From: Knufia peltigerae
Lineage: Eukaryota > Ascomycota > Eurotiomycetes > Chaetothyriales > Trichomeriaceae
Assembly: GCA_030247855.1 (NCBI GenBank)
Contig: JAPDRN010000025.1
Coordinates: 248,001-312,000, forward strand
Direction: 5' to 3'
DNA length: 64,000 nt
The translations under genes and the position numbers were made by a program. Below, one piece after another: positions 51,014 to 61,559 of this stretch; positions within the stretch are counted from its first letter, which is position 1, and each line of letters opens with the position of its first letter. Under the pieces are notes generated by a model. It saw only the letters and a program-made list of their open reading frames with translations. It made no database searches and had not been told where the DNA came from.

Positions 51014-52841
51014 TTATGCAGCGTCAAAGTCTGGAGGGTTCAAGGCCAAAGGTCTCGTGGAAAACCCGTCGGTCTCGTTGTGAGCGACGGCCTCGTTGAT
51101 CACCGTCAGAGGTTTTGGGAGGTTCTTGACCGGGTCGACCAAATAATCAAACATGGCCTTTCTGGTGGAGTCGAACGCCAGACTACCGTGACCCTCGCCT
51201 TCGCGTGTGAGGAGGACACTGCCTTCTATCTTGCGGTTGACTCGAACAGCCCATTGATATGGTGTTGATGACTATGAAAAGAAAATCTTAGTCCATTTGA
51301 CATCGACAATCGAAGTCAAACATGTACACAGAGGGAGAAAGAAGGAGAAGAGGGGGTTTGAACGGCGTCGTGATGAGCACGGGAAAGCATTTCAAAACTT
51401 ACATCCCAAAGAGCGTGGACCAACAGAATCGGCGCCGAAGTGTTTGTGATCTTGTAATCGTGAGGAGGGTTCGTCACCTTTGTGGGCCAACCCTTGCAAC
51501 CCATGGACCAGATGCGGGTGGCGTCGCAGCCTTCCATGTCCGGCGACAGGGCCGCCGTGGTCATCTGGGTCTGCTGGAAACGTTCCCAGTCCTCGTCAAA
51601 GTCGAAATCCTGGCAGATGATGCCGAGTTCCGAGTAGCTGGGGTCCCACTCGTAAGGGCGGGTCGGGTTGAGCGTCGCCCACATGGTGTAGTTGCCCTCG
51701 TACGCCTCCTGGATGGACCGGGCGCACAGGGGGAACCCTCCGGAGATGCCCAGCGGGTGGTCGAGGAAGGCCACGATGGTGCCGCGGAAGGTGTTGCCGT
51801 TGACCTCTGCCTGACACGTCCCGCTCTTCTCACAGCCGGGCATCCTGATCGGGGTCTCGTCCGCCTTTGCGACAATCTCCCTCAGCATTCCGCGGACGTC
51901 TTGGCCTTTCAGCGGGGACGATTCGTTGTGGGCGGCCCAGTCGAGCATTCGTGACATGTCGTTTGCCGTGCCAGTGATCTCGGTGCTGGTAAAGTCGAAC
52001 GAACTGATCGTGTGGTCGGCGACACCTGCGAGCCCGTGTTAGAGTCTAGATGATTGAAAACCAGGACTTTTTGGAATCCTTACCGTCTAGAATCATGGCT
52101 CGAATGTTTTGCGGATAGAGCCTGGCATACTCTTGCCCTCGAATGGTTCCCCATGAGAGACCATCTACAAAACACACGCCTGTCAGCTTTGCAATGTCCA
52201 ACCACAGAAGAATGGATTCTCGTACAGTAAGTCAACCTTCCCTCACCCATGGCGACTCTCACAGACTCAAGATCTTTTGCCTGGGTGACAGTGTCGAGAT
52301 GATGAATCACTTTTCCCGTCCTGTTTGCACAACTCTCGCCCAATTCTTTAAAGAAGGCCAATCCGTCGTTGAATTCTTTCTCGTTGTTAGGGTAGGCGGC
52401 GTCGAACCAGTTCTCTTTGCCATGCTTCGGGTCACATTTGACGGGATGGTTGATCCCCACGCCACGAGGGTCGACGGCGACGATATCGAAGCGGTCCTTG
52501 AACTGGAAAAAGGACTCTGCCGTGCCGTTCAAATCTTGGGCCACGGTCACTGCCACTGGGAAACCTGGTCCACCCCACTGGAACACTGCCGATCCGATCT
52601 TGTCGGTACTGTTGGTGATCATCTTGACGGCGGTAATATTGATCGTCTCTCCATCTGGGTCATCGTAGTCCAGAGGGACGGTGACATCAAGACACTTGAG
52701 TTCCGTCGAGAGTGAGGCCGGACAGTCGTACCAATTGGGCTTTGGAGTCTTGTCTTCCTTGGAAGGCGTAGGAGAACAGGTGACGAGGCCGCTAAACGCA
52801 GCCAGCCCGACTAGGGCATTGGCGAGGAAGGTCTTGGTCAT
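51014..52841 (-). CDS. secreted serine peptidase, tripeptidyl-aminopeptidase (TAP)-like alpha/beta hydrolase
   Basis: Four exons on the minus strand (52247-52841, 52084-52164, 51403-52025, 51014-51271) encode 518 residues with consistent phases. MTKTFLANALVGLAAFSGLVTC is a signal peptide. The fold starts with VPLDYDDPDGETINI, then FQWGGPGFP and DIVAVDPRGVGINHPVKC. Exon 2 supplies the nucleophile elbow GLSWGT with Ser202. Asp433 ends exon 3 (ILLVHALWD) and is followed by SSTPYQWAV. His461 is in GEGHGSLA. The complete triad and C-terminal TAP-like domain fit the S33 family, which releases short peptides or hydrolyses esters outside the cell. Exon 3 donor is GTAAGT. The gene is next to the GH130-like gene and converges on it. 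Confidence 0.88.
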
Positions 52842-54432
52842 TGATGCAGTCGTAGACGCGTGGAAGAGTTACTCAGATATCGTTGGGAAAAGAGGATGAG
52901 AGATGAGGCGTATGGTGAGCTTGGTTGACCAGGAGAAGCCTCTCCTTTATATCCTTTCGAAAAGCACCCTCTGGCTTCCTCAGGATCGACATCATCTTAA
53001 TTTGGGGTCTGCAAAAGAAAAATGAGTTCATCATCAGCGTTCAATTTAGAAACTGCATGCATGTAATGTGGCAGGATTCCGGCCCAGGATTCTGGGCTAA
53101 CAGCACAGCCAAGGGGTGATCAATACTTACTTTGCATATGATCAGAGCTTGGAATGGAACCAGCTGGCCAAGTGTTAAACCTGATTCGTGGAGGCATGGA
53201 CCTGAACAGCGTCGAAAGCGACCGAACCACGAGATCGTGCTGTTTCAGCACGTCCTTAGATACCCGATTGATATCAAAGTCGATCCTAGATTCCAAGGCT
53301 GAGGTTGCAGATGGATCCCGGTACAACAGCCTCGTAGCCCATGGTCCCAGCCCGTTAGTAGATCTTTCTTGGAAGTGCAGAAACGATAGGACAGTTGGTA
53401 TATTAGTGCCGTCGTTGTATTCTATATCAAGCTAGATGGTGTCGTTTTAAGACCCACCGAGCAATAGTGACGAGGTGCAGGCGATGGGGCTACCGACGGT
53501 TACGAGACTTACAGGAGTGGACTGCTAATCTGGGGAATTGAGAGCTTCTCAGGTGCAGTATGCTGTTCAATTTCTGGTTGTGCGTACCTAATATCATGAA
53601 TGACCGCTTTCCGTAGACTCTGGCCTGTATGCTGATGTCCTCAAACAATAAATACTGATCTCGAAGAGCCTTGAAAGGTGAGCGAAAACAATCGGAGTCC
53701 TCCGTACTCGACCGCTAGTTTCAGGCACCATCTCTCATAAAAACAATCACCACAGAGTTTGGTGCACGAGGAACTGGGATCCTGGATCTGCGACTACGGC
53801 TGCGGGTGAGAGTGAGGCTGGGGCAGGAGAAGTCCAGAAAACAATGGTGATGACATGATCTGCACAGTCGGTGAGTTGTTGTAAGTAGTCGGATTCGTCT
53901 TTGAATTCCTAAAAGGGAAAACACCCCTGTTGGGTGTCGTACTGTAACCTCGGCTTCTCACTTCGCTAGATAGTGGGGATGGTGTCGCAGGATATTCCAT
54001 TCTTCACGTCTAATCATCGAGTTCCCTGGCCGGTGGTCTGGGCAAATTGTCAATTAAACATGCAACAACAGGTGTAGGTATCAGGGGATGTAATTTTGCC
54101 TCCAGTCCTGGAAACTGACTCAGGGCTGAAACTTCTCGAAAGTGTTTGGTCGTGACGAATTATGCCTGTCGTTGTTGGTCTGCTAGGTTGTCATTTCACG
54201 CAGATTCCTGGTAGACCCAGTTCTCGGAACAGCAAGATGAATTTTCGATCTTGAACTCTATGATACACCTGTCTGTCGAAACACTTGTATTACCACAAAG
54301 AAGTGAAACTCACATACCATTTCCAACGTTTCACACAACACATTTGGTCTGAGATTATGATACCCTGGAGTCTGGTTCGCCGTCCAAAGCATGGGGACTC
54401 TCGAACCAGCTCGCTGACGCATTGGAGTGGCT
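52842..54432. other. long intergenic region, no gene seen
   Basis: This is the 5' flank of the TAP-like gene and the 3' flank of the next MFS gene. Frames of 60-100 codons on both strands have no motif. Confidence 0.5.
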
Positions 54433-56084
54433 TCAAAACTGCACATCGTATCTCTTCCGGAGTCGCTCGCCATACTTGAAAAAGATCCAACTAACAGGTG
54501 ACATGGCCAATGCCAGGAACGCCAGCAACGTATTGCCCCATCCGAGCCCAAGTGAGTCATACATTTGAGGCCCAGCTAGAGGCAGAAAGGCTCCCAAAAG
54601 ACTTCTCAGCACGGTATTTGCTGCAAGGGCAGATGCTGCGTGCATTTGAAAGGCATCGACAAGATAGGTTTGGATAGGCATAAAAGTCGCAAGGAGGCCC
54701 ATGCCGACGAAAGCTGTTCCGATAATTGGCATGATCCAATGGATATGCTTATCAGCACTCCAGCCATACCAAATCAAGCCGATAGGTATAAGAAGCGATC
54801 CTGGTATCAGTGGAGGCAACCTGTACTCAGGCTTCATCTCTCCTTGACTTGCAATCGATAATCTTTGGACGACGCGATCCGAAAGAGCTCCAAATGCAAA
54901 CAAACCAATCATAGCCCCAACTCCAACTCCTAAAAATGACAACCCAACTGACCCGTGACTGAAATGATAGTTGTCTTCGAAGATTTGCGTGAAAGTCGTG
55001 AACAAGAGGTATTGATAGCCATAAACCATAGCCATGTAGATCGACAAAGTAAGGACGATCGGCGAGAATAGGAGCATTCCTGTTGGGCGGACGATGGCTC
55101 GAAGAAAATATTGGCGCATTTGTAAACCCTCATCTAGTTTTGAACGTAACGCAGTATTGCCAGTGATCCTCTGCAGGCGGTTCGCGCGCCGGGCAAGAAG
55201 AACAGGTTCGTAAGTCTCCCTTAGGATTAAGGCCGAGATTATCAGAACAGCACCGCCCTAGACGACAATCAGTGAATCCTCGGCTAAAAGAAAGAGGGTA
55301 TACGAACTGCAGCTGCAATGGTCCAAAAGACCCACTTCCAACCAGCGGCCTGTCCCAGGTATCCTCCAGCTATCGGCCCAATGACTGGCCCCATCAAAGG
55401 TCCCATAGCAAATACAGCCATGGCCGCACCTCTTTGTTCCTGCACCATGAGGTCGCCGATCGACCCGCCGCCAATCGTAAGCGGGCAGCTTCCTGCAATG
55501 CCGGCTAGAAGCCGAAAAACGAGCATAGAAGAGATCCCCGGAGCGAGTGCGCATGCCACTGTCCAGATCACAAACATGAAGTTGCAGCCATGATAGATAG
55601 GGAGTCGTCCATAGACTTCTGATAAGGGAGCCAGAAAAAGAGGCCCTAGGGCATACCCAAGAACATAGATTGACACAATGAAGCTGGCGACGGTCGAGTT
55701 TGTTGATTGAAAATCTTCCATGATGAGAGGAGTGGCAGGCGCGATCATGGAAGATGCCAAAGGTGTAAGAAAGGTGATTGTGGATATCACAGCAATGTTT
55801 GACCACTTTTTCTTCGTTGTCCAATTGACAGGCTTTTCTGCATCTCCAGGCTCCCAGTCAACAACGCTGTTATCATCGTTGTTGTCTGTAGCCGTGGGGT
55901 CACTCTTCCTCCTAATGCCTTCTTCGTCCACAGCAGGGTCTATCTCTGTGTCTGTCCGTTTTTCGTTTCCCGAAAGCTCATCTTCGAATGTCTGAGGATC
56001 TAAATCCAGAGATGTATGCATCTCTGGCTCACGGCCGGACGCTTCAATCTCTGTTATATGATCTGGCGGGGAGATGAAAGCCAT
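54433..56084 (-). CDS. MFS transporter, DHA1 polyamine/multidrug type
   Basis: Two exons on the minus strand (55308-56084 and 54433-55257) encode 533 residues. Residues 1-85 are acidic and polar, ending VVDWEPGDAEKPVNWTTKKKW, the typical lead-in. The motifs are SSMIAPATPLIMEDFQ, FLAPLSEVYGRLPIY (motif A), FRLLAGIAGSCPLTIGGGSIGDLM and MGPLMGPVIGPIAGGYLGQAAGWKWVFWTI (motif C). After the splice come LRETYEPVLLARRANRL and the second six spans, ending WIFFKYGERLRKRYDVQF. The 50-nt intron has a non-standard donor GTTCGT (55307 downward) but a normal TAG acceptor, and it is needed to join the halves in frame. The Met at 56084 fits the family length better than the open frame reaching 56450. Confidence 0.85.
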
Positions 56085-58082
56085 TTCTCCTGTGTGAAAA
56101 CTTGGATGAGCACTTGTACGTCGAAGGCTATGCAAGTGACACGAACCTGATTGGAGTGGATTTCCGTGTCTGAAGTTACAAAGTCCAAATGACTTTAGTT
56201 GAGAATACAACAACTTGATCCAGCCGTAGACAAGAATCAAACTGAAGCTGCTAGTTAACTGAAGTCGAACCAAGGGAGAACAGTTTTTTATATAAGCTGA
56301 ACAGCGACATCTTTGTAATTTCCTACTCCTGTTGTCGCGTCCCAAGCACTGTGGCGTTGTGCGAGGGACTGATGCTTCAGGGTGAGTGCACAACCTCTGC
56401 ATCCAGCGAAAGGCTGAATGTCTACTTAAGTCCGGCGCTATGAGGCACATGCATATGCAGGTGTACTAGTGTCAAAGCTCAAAAGCTGCCTCGTCTGGCG
56501 TGAAAACAAGACAATCATGGTGATAAGTTTCCAGGTCGATGGTCTGAGACGGATGGGTGGACGAATTCGGCGTTAAGTCATTACCCCTTACGGATTTCTG
56601 TGGCGCTAGCATAAAGATTGAGTGGACTTCATCGAGGCGATCGACCGTCCAAGGGTGAAATACCAGGACATCCTAGGGGACCACAAAACTACCAGCAAGC
56701 GAGTTAGGGTGAGGACACAACGGGAATTTTGGGAATTTAGGATCGCTGTGTGTCTATGAGACAAGTCAGGCAGTGATCATGCTCTTCGCAGACTTGATGA
56801 AGTTAGTCTAGACCACAACATTCTCAGGTGATATGGTAGGTGATCTGTGAGTGTAACATTGTCTCCGTAAATGCCATTAGATAGCCTTGCTGGCCAGTCC
56901 AAGGATGGAAAGCCCCAATGTCGACAGGGACATTTTGCTGTATGGCCGAAGGTCCCCGGGAGCAATTTGGTCTTTGTTGATCCATATAACTGTGCACATG
57001 AGAAGCACCTTCGATATAAGTGCTCGGGTGAAGCCATGAGAAAAGAGATAGTATTGGTAGTAATCAATCTTGTCTGGCGAGAGGTTCGCCGGTTCTAACC
57101 TGGGGTCGTGATGCTTGTGGCTGGGCTGGGGATCATGTCAGTTGCCGCTGCTTCAACTTACTGTCTCCCTCTCAATAACCATTACTGCATCCATCGTAAT
57201 CACTCGTTCTTGGTGGACGGAGAGAGTTAAAGGCCCTGGTAAATAGTGGCCCTTTTACCCACTGAGAGATGTGTTGATCATCTCTCTTCGCTGATACGCG
57301 CCTCAGAATACAGTGAGATGTCGTTCCCAGTGATATGTGCCCCATTCTGACCTCGAATTAGGTCTTGAGAAGGTGCATAAATCCATTTATGGATCAACGT
57401 CGACTGCCTATGGTCGAAAAAGGGAACCAATTTTGGCTAATCAACCCTTGAGTTGTAAACATTCGTTTGTGTCCAATACCTAGAAAGACCGGGACTCTGC
57501 CGCATGAAACGGCAAAAATCCGAAAGCTCTCCGTAATCAAAGCATACGAACCAGTTTCTCGGGACAAGCACGAGGATAGTCAGGGTACTAGGCCGTGTCC
57601 GTAGCCAGGAGCTAGCCATTTGAGACCGATGGAGTCAGACACGAAAGGGCACCACGTGGGATTCTTGTATGTTGTCGTTCAGCCAAGAACGATTAAACGA
57701 TGAAGAGCGAGTGATTCTGTCATCATTCATCGAGATGGTGGAAGAAGAGGAAGACGAAGAGGATGGAAATGTCGGAAAGAATCCAGCCAATGGCGGCGGC
57801 ACTTGGCGCACGTGACGGCCATATTCAGGCCTTAGTTCCACAGTAGTGTTACTACATCAGACAACCGACTGTAATGTCTACACCAGATCGATCCAAGCGA
57901 GTGGGATGGATTCATTCAATGCCACAAGAGAGAGAATTCCTAGCGCATGAGCGAGAGAGACTACCTATGTAGGTGAGGAAAAATCTACTTAAACGCTGAC
58001 CGTCATAAGTATTTGTAGGTTGTAGTTCAACTCTACTCATAAAACTCAGTACCACAAAAGCAACTAGCAATCCATAACAAAA
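56085..58082. other. long intergenic region, no gene seen
   Basis: Two kilobases between the diverging MFS gene and the secreted beta-propeller-like gene. All frames are under 100 codons apart from the upstream extension of the MFS frame, and none carries a motif. No repeat or transposon end was recognised. Confidence 0.5.
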
Positions 58083-59280
58083 ATGAGACTATCTACCACT
58101 CACTCCAGTATTGCTGGTGTCTTGTCGGCGAGCAGTCTCCTGTTCACGACCGGACTCGCCGCCCCCACCACCACTACGAACATCACAGTCCACCAACCCA
58201 ACGTCGCTTTTTTCCCGACACCACTTCCCGCGCCTGGGGCCGCCAGCCACTTTGAAGCGATCATCGAACAATTCAACCGACTGGGTCGGACGACGGTGTG
58301 GAATCTCGTCAAGAAGGTCAAGTTTGAAGGAGACACCGGCGAACCCGAGGGGATGGTCAACATCGGCGAAGAACGTTACATCCTCGGCGGTGGGCAATGG
58401 ACCAACAAGACGGTCTCGTACGGCAAGAATGTCGTCATCAACGGCACCGACCGTACCCCGGGGTCTGGCTACGCACACTTGACCGTCTACGACGGCCAGG
58501 GCAAACTCATCGCCGACGCCACACTCACCAAACCGGACGCCCTCGAGTACCACATCGGGGGGATCGAGTACGACGGGCAAAAAGTCTGGGCAACCATAGC
58601 CCAGTACCGGCCCAACACCACCGCGACCATCGTCTCCGTCGACCCTGAGACCCTTGCGGATCAGCCAGTCTTTCATTACGCAGACCACCTCGGCGGGATC
58701 GTGCACGACACCCAAGCCCAAAAGCTCAGCACCTTGAACTGGGGAGCCCGCAACGCTTCAGTCTGGGATTTGAATGGTCCTCCGGCCTGTCCGTACCCGG
58801 AATTCAGCCAGCCAAAGTCTGTTGCTAGAAATCCGAGTTACTTTGTAGATTATCAGGTAAGCACCTGGTTTTCCTTTTTCCCCACTTAAAGCAAGGACGA
58901 TGTAAAAAAAACCAAGAGACGGTTTTGAGTCCACTCTCCATCCCATCACACTGACCAGAATGACCACTTTACAAAAGGACTGCAAATTCCTAGGTTATTC
59001 CTCGGTGTACGCCGGCCGTCCCACGATGATGTGCTCGGGCGTGGCGACGTACTCGAACAACGTCACCGTCGGGGCCGTGGCCATTGTGGACACGGAAACC
59101 ATGGTGCCGTACTCGGAAGTTCCCCTGACCATGATGAGCGACCTGGGAACTCCCATCACCCAGAACCCCTTCGACGTGGCCCTGGTGGACGGCAAGATGC
59201 GTCTGTACTTTTTACCTGACCAGCGTAACTCGACCCTGTACGTGTACGAGGCAGAGGAGAACAGTCCGTACGAGTACTAG
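58083..59280 (+). CDS. secreted beta-propeller-like protein (DUF6454-like)
   Basis: Two exons (58083-58856 and 58978-59280) encode 358 residues. A signal peptide ends near residue 26 (SSLLFTTGLAAPTTTT). Repeated strands, such as VNIGEERYILGGGQW, GYAHLTVYDGQGKLI, HIGGIEYDGQKVWATIAQYRP, ATIVSVDPETL and HLGGIVHDTQAQKLSTLNWG, give a pattern like gluconolactonase-type or DUF6454 propellers. No catalytic residues could be assigned. The second exon was set to begin at 58978 (AAAAG acceptor, CTGAC branch) rather than after the nearer CAG at 58957-58958. Only 58978 keeps phase and yields FVDYQDCKFLGYS followed by CSGVATYSNN. The DUF assignment is from memory of the pattern and is tentative. Confidence 0.75.
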
Positions 59281-59669
59281 ACGCCGAGGAGCACAGCTCA
59301 GAGTAGCAACAGATACTAAATAGATGGCCTCGTCTGAGGATCATGACTTTAGATTATTTAGGGACGAAGAAACGTATGCCAAAAGAAGAGAAAGCAAACA
59401 TGTAAACACGGCCTAGCTGCAATGTCAAATGCACAAATATAAATTGAGACCTCTCTACATCACATTGGATAAATGACGGGTATCATATCAAACACTGCAC
59501 AACATACAGTTCCACGTTCAATCAAACTTGACGCAAAGTGACAACCCATCAGCTGGTCCCCAATGCTGATGTATACAAAAAACGCCACACACCACGCTCA
59601 AGAACGCATTGAAAATAACAGAAAAATAGAGCTGGTACTAGACGACACCAAGCACCTCTGTACAAAGCC
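59281..59669. other. intergenic between convergent genes, no gene seen
   Basis: An AT-rich shared 3' region. Nothing further was recognised. Confidence 0.6.
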
Positions 59670-61559
59670 TCACATATTCTCCACAAACCTCGTGCCACTT
59701 CTTCCACTGCTTCTGCTAACATGACTACCATCTTGACTGGCCAGACTTCGACCTACCCCATCTCTCTGCATCTGGCCAGGTACCAAAAGTCCGGTCGGTA
59801 CTGGAGGAGCATCTTCGTCCAAGGTGGGCGCTTGCTGGATGGGCAACCTAATCGAGCTCGCAGCAGGACTCAATGTGACGGGAGTTCGAGCCGGACTGGG
59901 CCGCATCACTGCGATGCCTTCAGGTCGGCTTGGTGTATTGAGAGACACCTGACTGCCACTGCCACTGCCAATAGTACCGGCAAAATCTCTCGCCATTGAA
60001 CCTAGGCCACTGCCCCCAAGATGTAAATCCCCTGCTCTTCCACCCGTAGCAGCAGTTGTTGGCGATGGTGGGAAAGTGGGTGAGTGATTGCCTTTGCCTC
60101 CGTAGAAACCATCATGATCACGGTAGAAAGAAGCGCCAGCAAGGCGACTGTCTGTATTGTACAGCGGGTCTGATGCACCAGCTTCGGTCTCCTTTTCAAA
60201 CGCACCATAGTTTCCACCATACGGGTCACCTCCGCTGCTCAACACGGGTGCGATCTTTCGACCAGCGATCCTTTGAAAACCGCGTTCGGAATCCTTCGCA
60301 CTAAAGTCTGTGGCGCCGGTCGCTGTAGTGGCATTAGTCTGGATGCTGTGAGGCCGAAGTCTTCTCAGGTTGTGAGCTACGGCAGCAGCGAAAGGCGTGT
60401 TCGAAGACCGTTGAGACATGGGATAATCGTGGCCCGAATTCCCTCCAAGCTGTCTAGCAGCAATCTGTTCGGGTAGCTGGCCACGCGACTTGAGTCGACG
60501 ACGATACCAACGAAGGACGACAAGCAAGATTGCCAAAGCCAACGCGATGCCAGCAATACCACCGACCACACCGCCGACAACTTGTTGTTGCGCGGGCGAT
60601 AACCCGGGGCTACCACTTCCAGATTCGGATTTCGAGGAAGGACTTGAGCTGGCTGCAGAACCGGCCGTTTCCGTAGGTGAGCCTGTCTGTACGATGCCCC
60701 CCGGCAGATATCCCGTCGAAGCTGCACCTGAATTGAAGGTATCAGAGGAATAGGTTGGCGATGGGGTGCTGGTGAGATCTCCAAAGACGAAAGTGGCCGA
60801 GGTGGTCGCTGTGTCAATATCGGTGATGGGTCCTGTTTGGCTGTAGTCTGTGGCTATCACGAATGCAGTTATATCTGGCGTTATAAAGGTTCCATTAATG
60901 ATGGAGATTTCGTAGGTAGACGTGGCGGTAACAGTAACTGTGTGTTGCGTGGTTGTGTCTGAAGAGGTTGAGGTGCCATTGGTCGCAGCGTCAGAAATGA
61001 TGGACCCTGTCGTGCTAGACCCTGTGGAGGTGGTGGTAGCACCACCAGCCGCCGGAGTTGTTGAGGAAGAAGAAGAGGTCAGAGAAGCACTATCTGTGGT
61101 CAATGTAGATTGTTCAGATGCCGTGTGGCTACTGCCTGTCCCCGAATTTCCAGGCACGGTAACAGAAACAGTCGCTGAGCCCATGTCTGATATAGAGACA
61201 ACGGTTCCAGATGGAGCAGCTGTCACCTCCGTGACCTTGGACACAGAAGTACCGTCATTGACATTGATCTCAACCACGCTCGCGGTGACGGTTGCATCGG
61301 GCGCTCGGGGCCGGAGGTAAATGCCTTGGTTGCCTCGAGGCAGAACTTGTCGTGGCACACGTTGGTATTCGCCATATATATTTCGTCTCTGAAAATCCGA
61401 CAAGCTGATTGTTCGAGTCGGATGAACGGTCCCGTCAGAGTCGTCGCTTCGGATGCCAAGTTCTGATGTGAACAAGCCTTCGGTCATCCTCGAACCTGTA
61501 TCTCGGGGATTCCGTACTTCGGGATTAGATATTCTCATTCGCTTCGCCGGTCTTTCCAT
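59670..61559 (-). CDS. Ser/Thr-rich single-pass membrane protein
   Basis: A 629-residue intronless frame from the first ATG (61559). Residues 1-80 are charged (MERPAKRMRISNPEV, then ELGIRSDDSD and FQRRNIYGEYQRVPRQVLPRG) and contain no signal peptide. Residues about 85-320 are Ser/Thr/Gly-rich and low in charge, suited to heavy O-glycosylation. A hydrophobic segment at about 327-349 (GGVVGGIAGIALALAILLVVLRWYRRR) with a basic stop-transfer is the only membrane span. The remaining 280 residues are polar, Gly/Ser-rich and probably cytosolic. The layout resembles fungal stress-sensor or Mid2/Wsc-type proteins, but the Wsc Cys domain is absent and an N-terminal signal is missing. I assign no function. 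Confidence 0.7.
   Translation of the reverse strand: MERPAKRMRISNPEVRNPRDTGSRMTEGLFTSELGIRSDDSDGTVHPTRTISLSDFQRRNIYGEYQRVPRQVLPRGNQGIYLRPRAPDATVTASVVEINVNDGTSVSKVTEVTAAPSGTVVSISDMGSATVSVTVPGNSGTGSSHTASEQSTLTTDSASLTSSSSSTTPAAGGATTTSTGSSTTGSIISDAATNGTSTSSDTTTQHTVTVTATSTYEISIINGTFITPDITAFVIATDYSQTGPITDIDTATTSATFVFGDLTSTPSPTYSSDTFNSGAASTGYLPGGIVQTGSPTETAGSAASSSPSSKSESGSGSPGLSPAQQQVVGGVVGGIAGIALALAILLVVLRWYRRRLKSRGQLPEQIAARQLGGNSGHDYPMSQRSSNTPFAAAVAHNLRRLRPHSIQTNATTATGATDFSAKDSERGFQRIAGRKIAPVLSSGGDPYGGNYGAFEKETEAGASDPLYNTDSRLAGASFYRDHDGFYGGKGNHSPTFPPSPTTAATGGRAGDLHLGGSGLGSMARDFAGTIGSGSGSQVSLNTPSRPEGIAVMRPSPARTPVTLSPAASSIRLPIQQAPTLDEDAPPVPTGLLVPGQMQRDGVGRSLASQDGSHVSRSSGRSGTRFVENM

Noticed and set aside
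57040..57110. possible tRNA B-box-like stretch (GGTTCGCCGGTTCTAACC)
   Set aside because: No matching A box, acceptor stem or anticodon arm could be folded around it.
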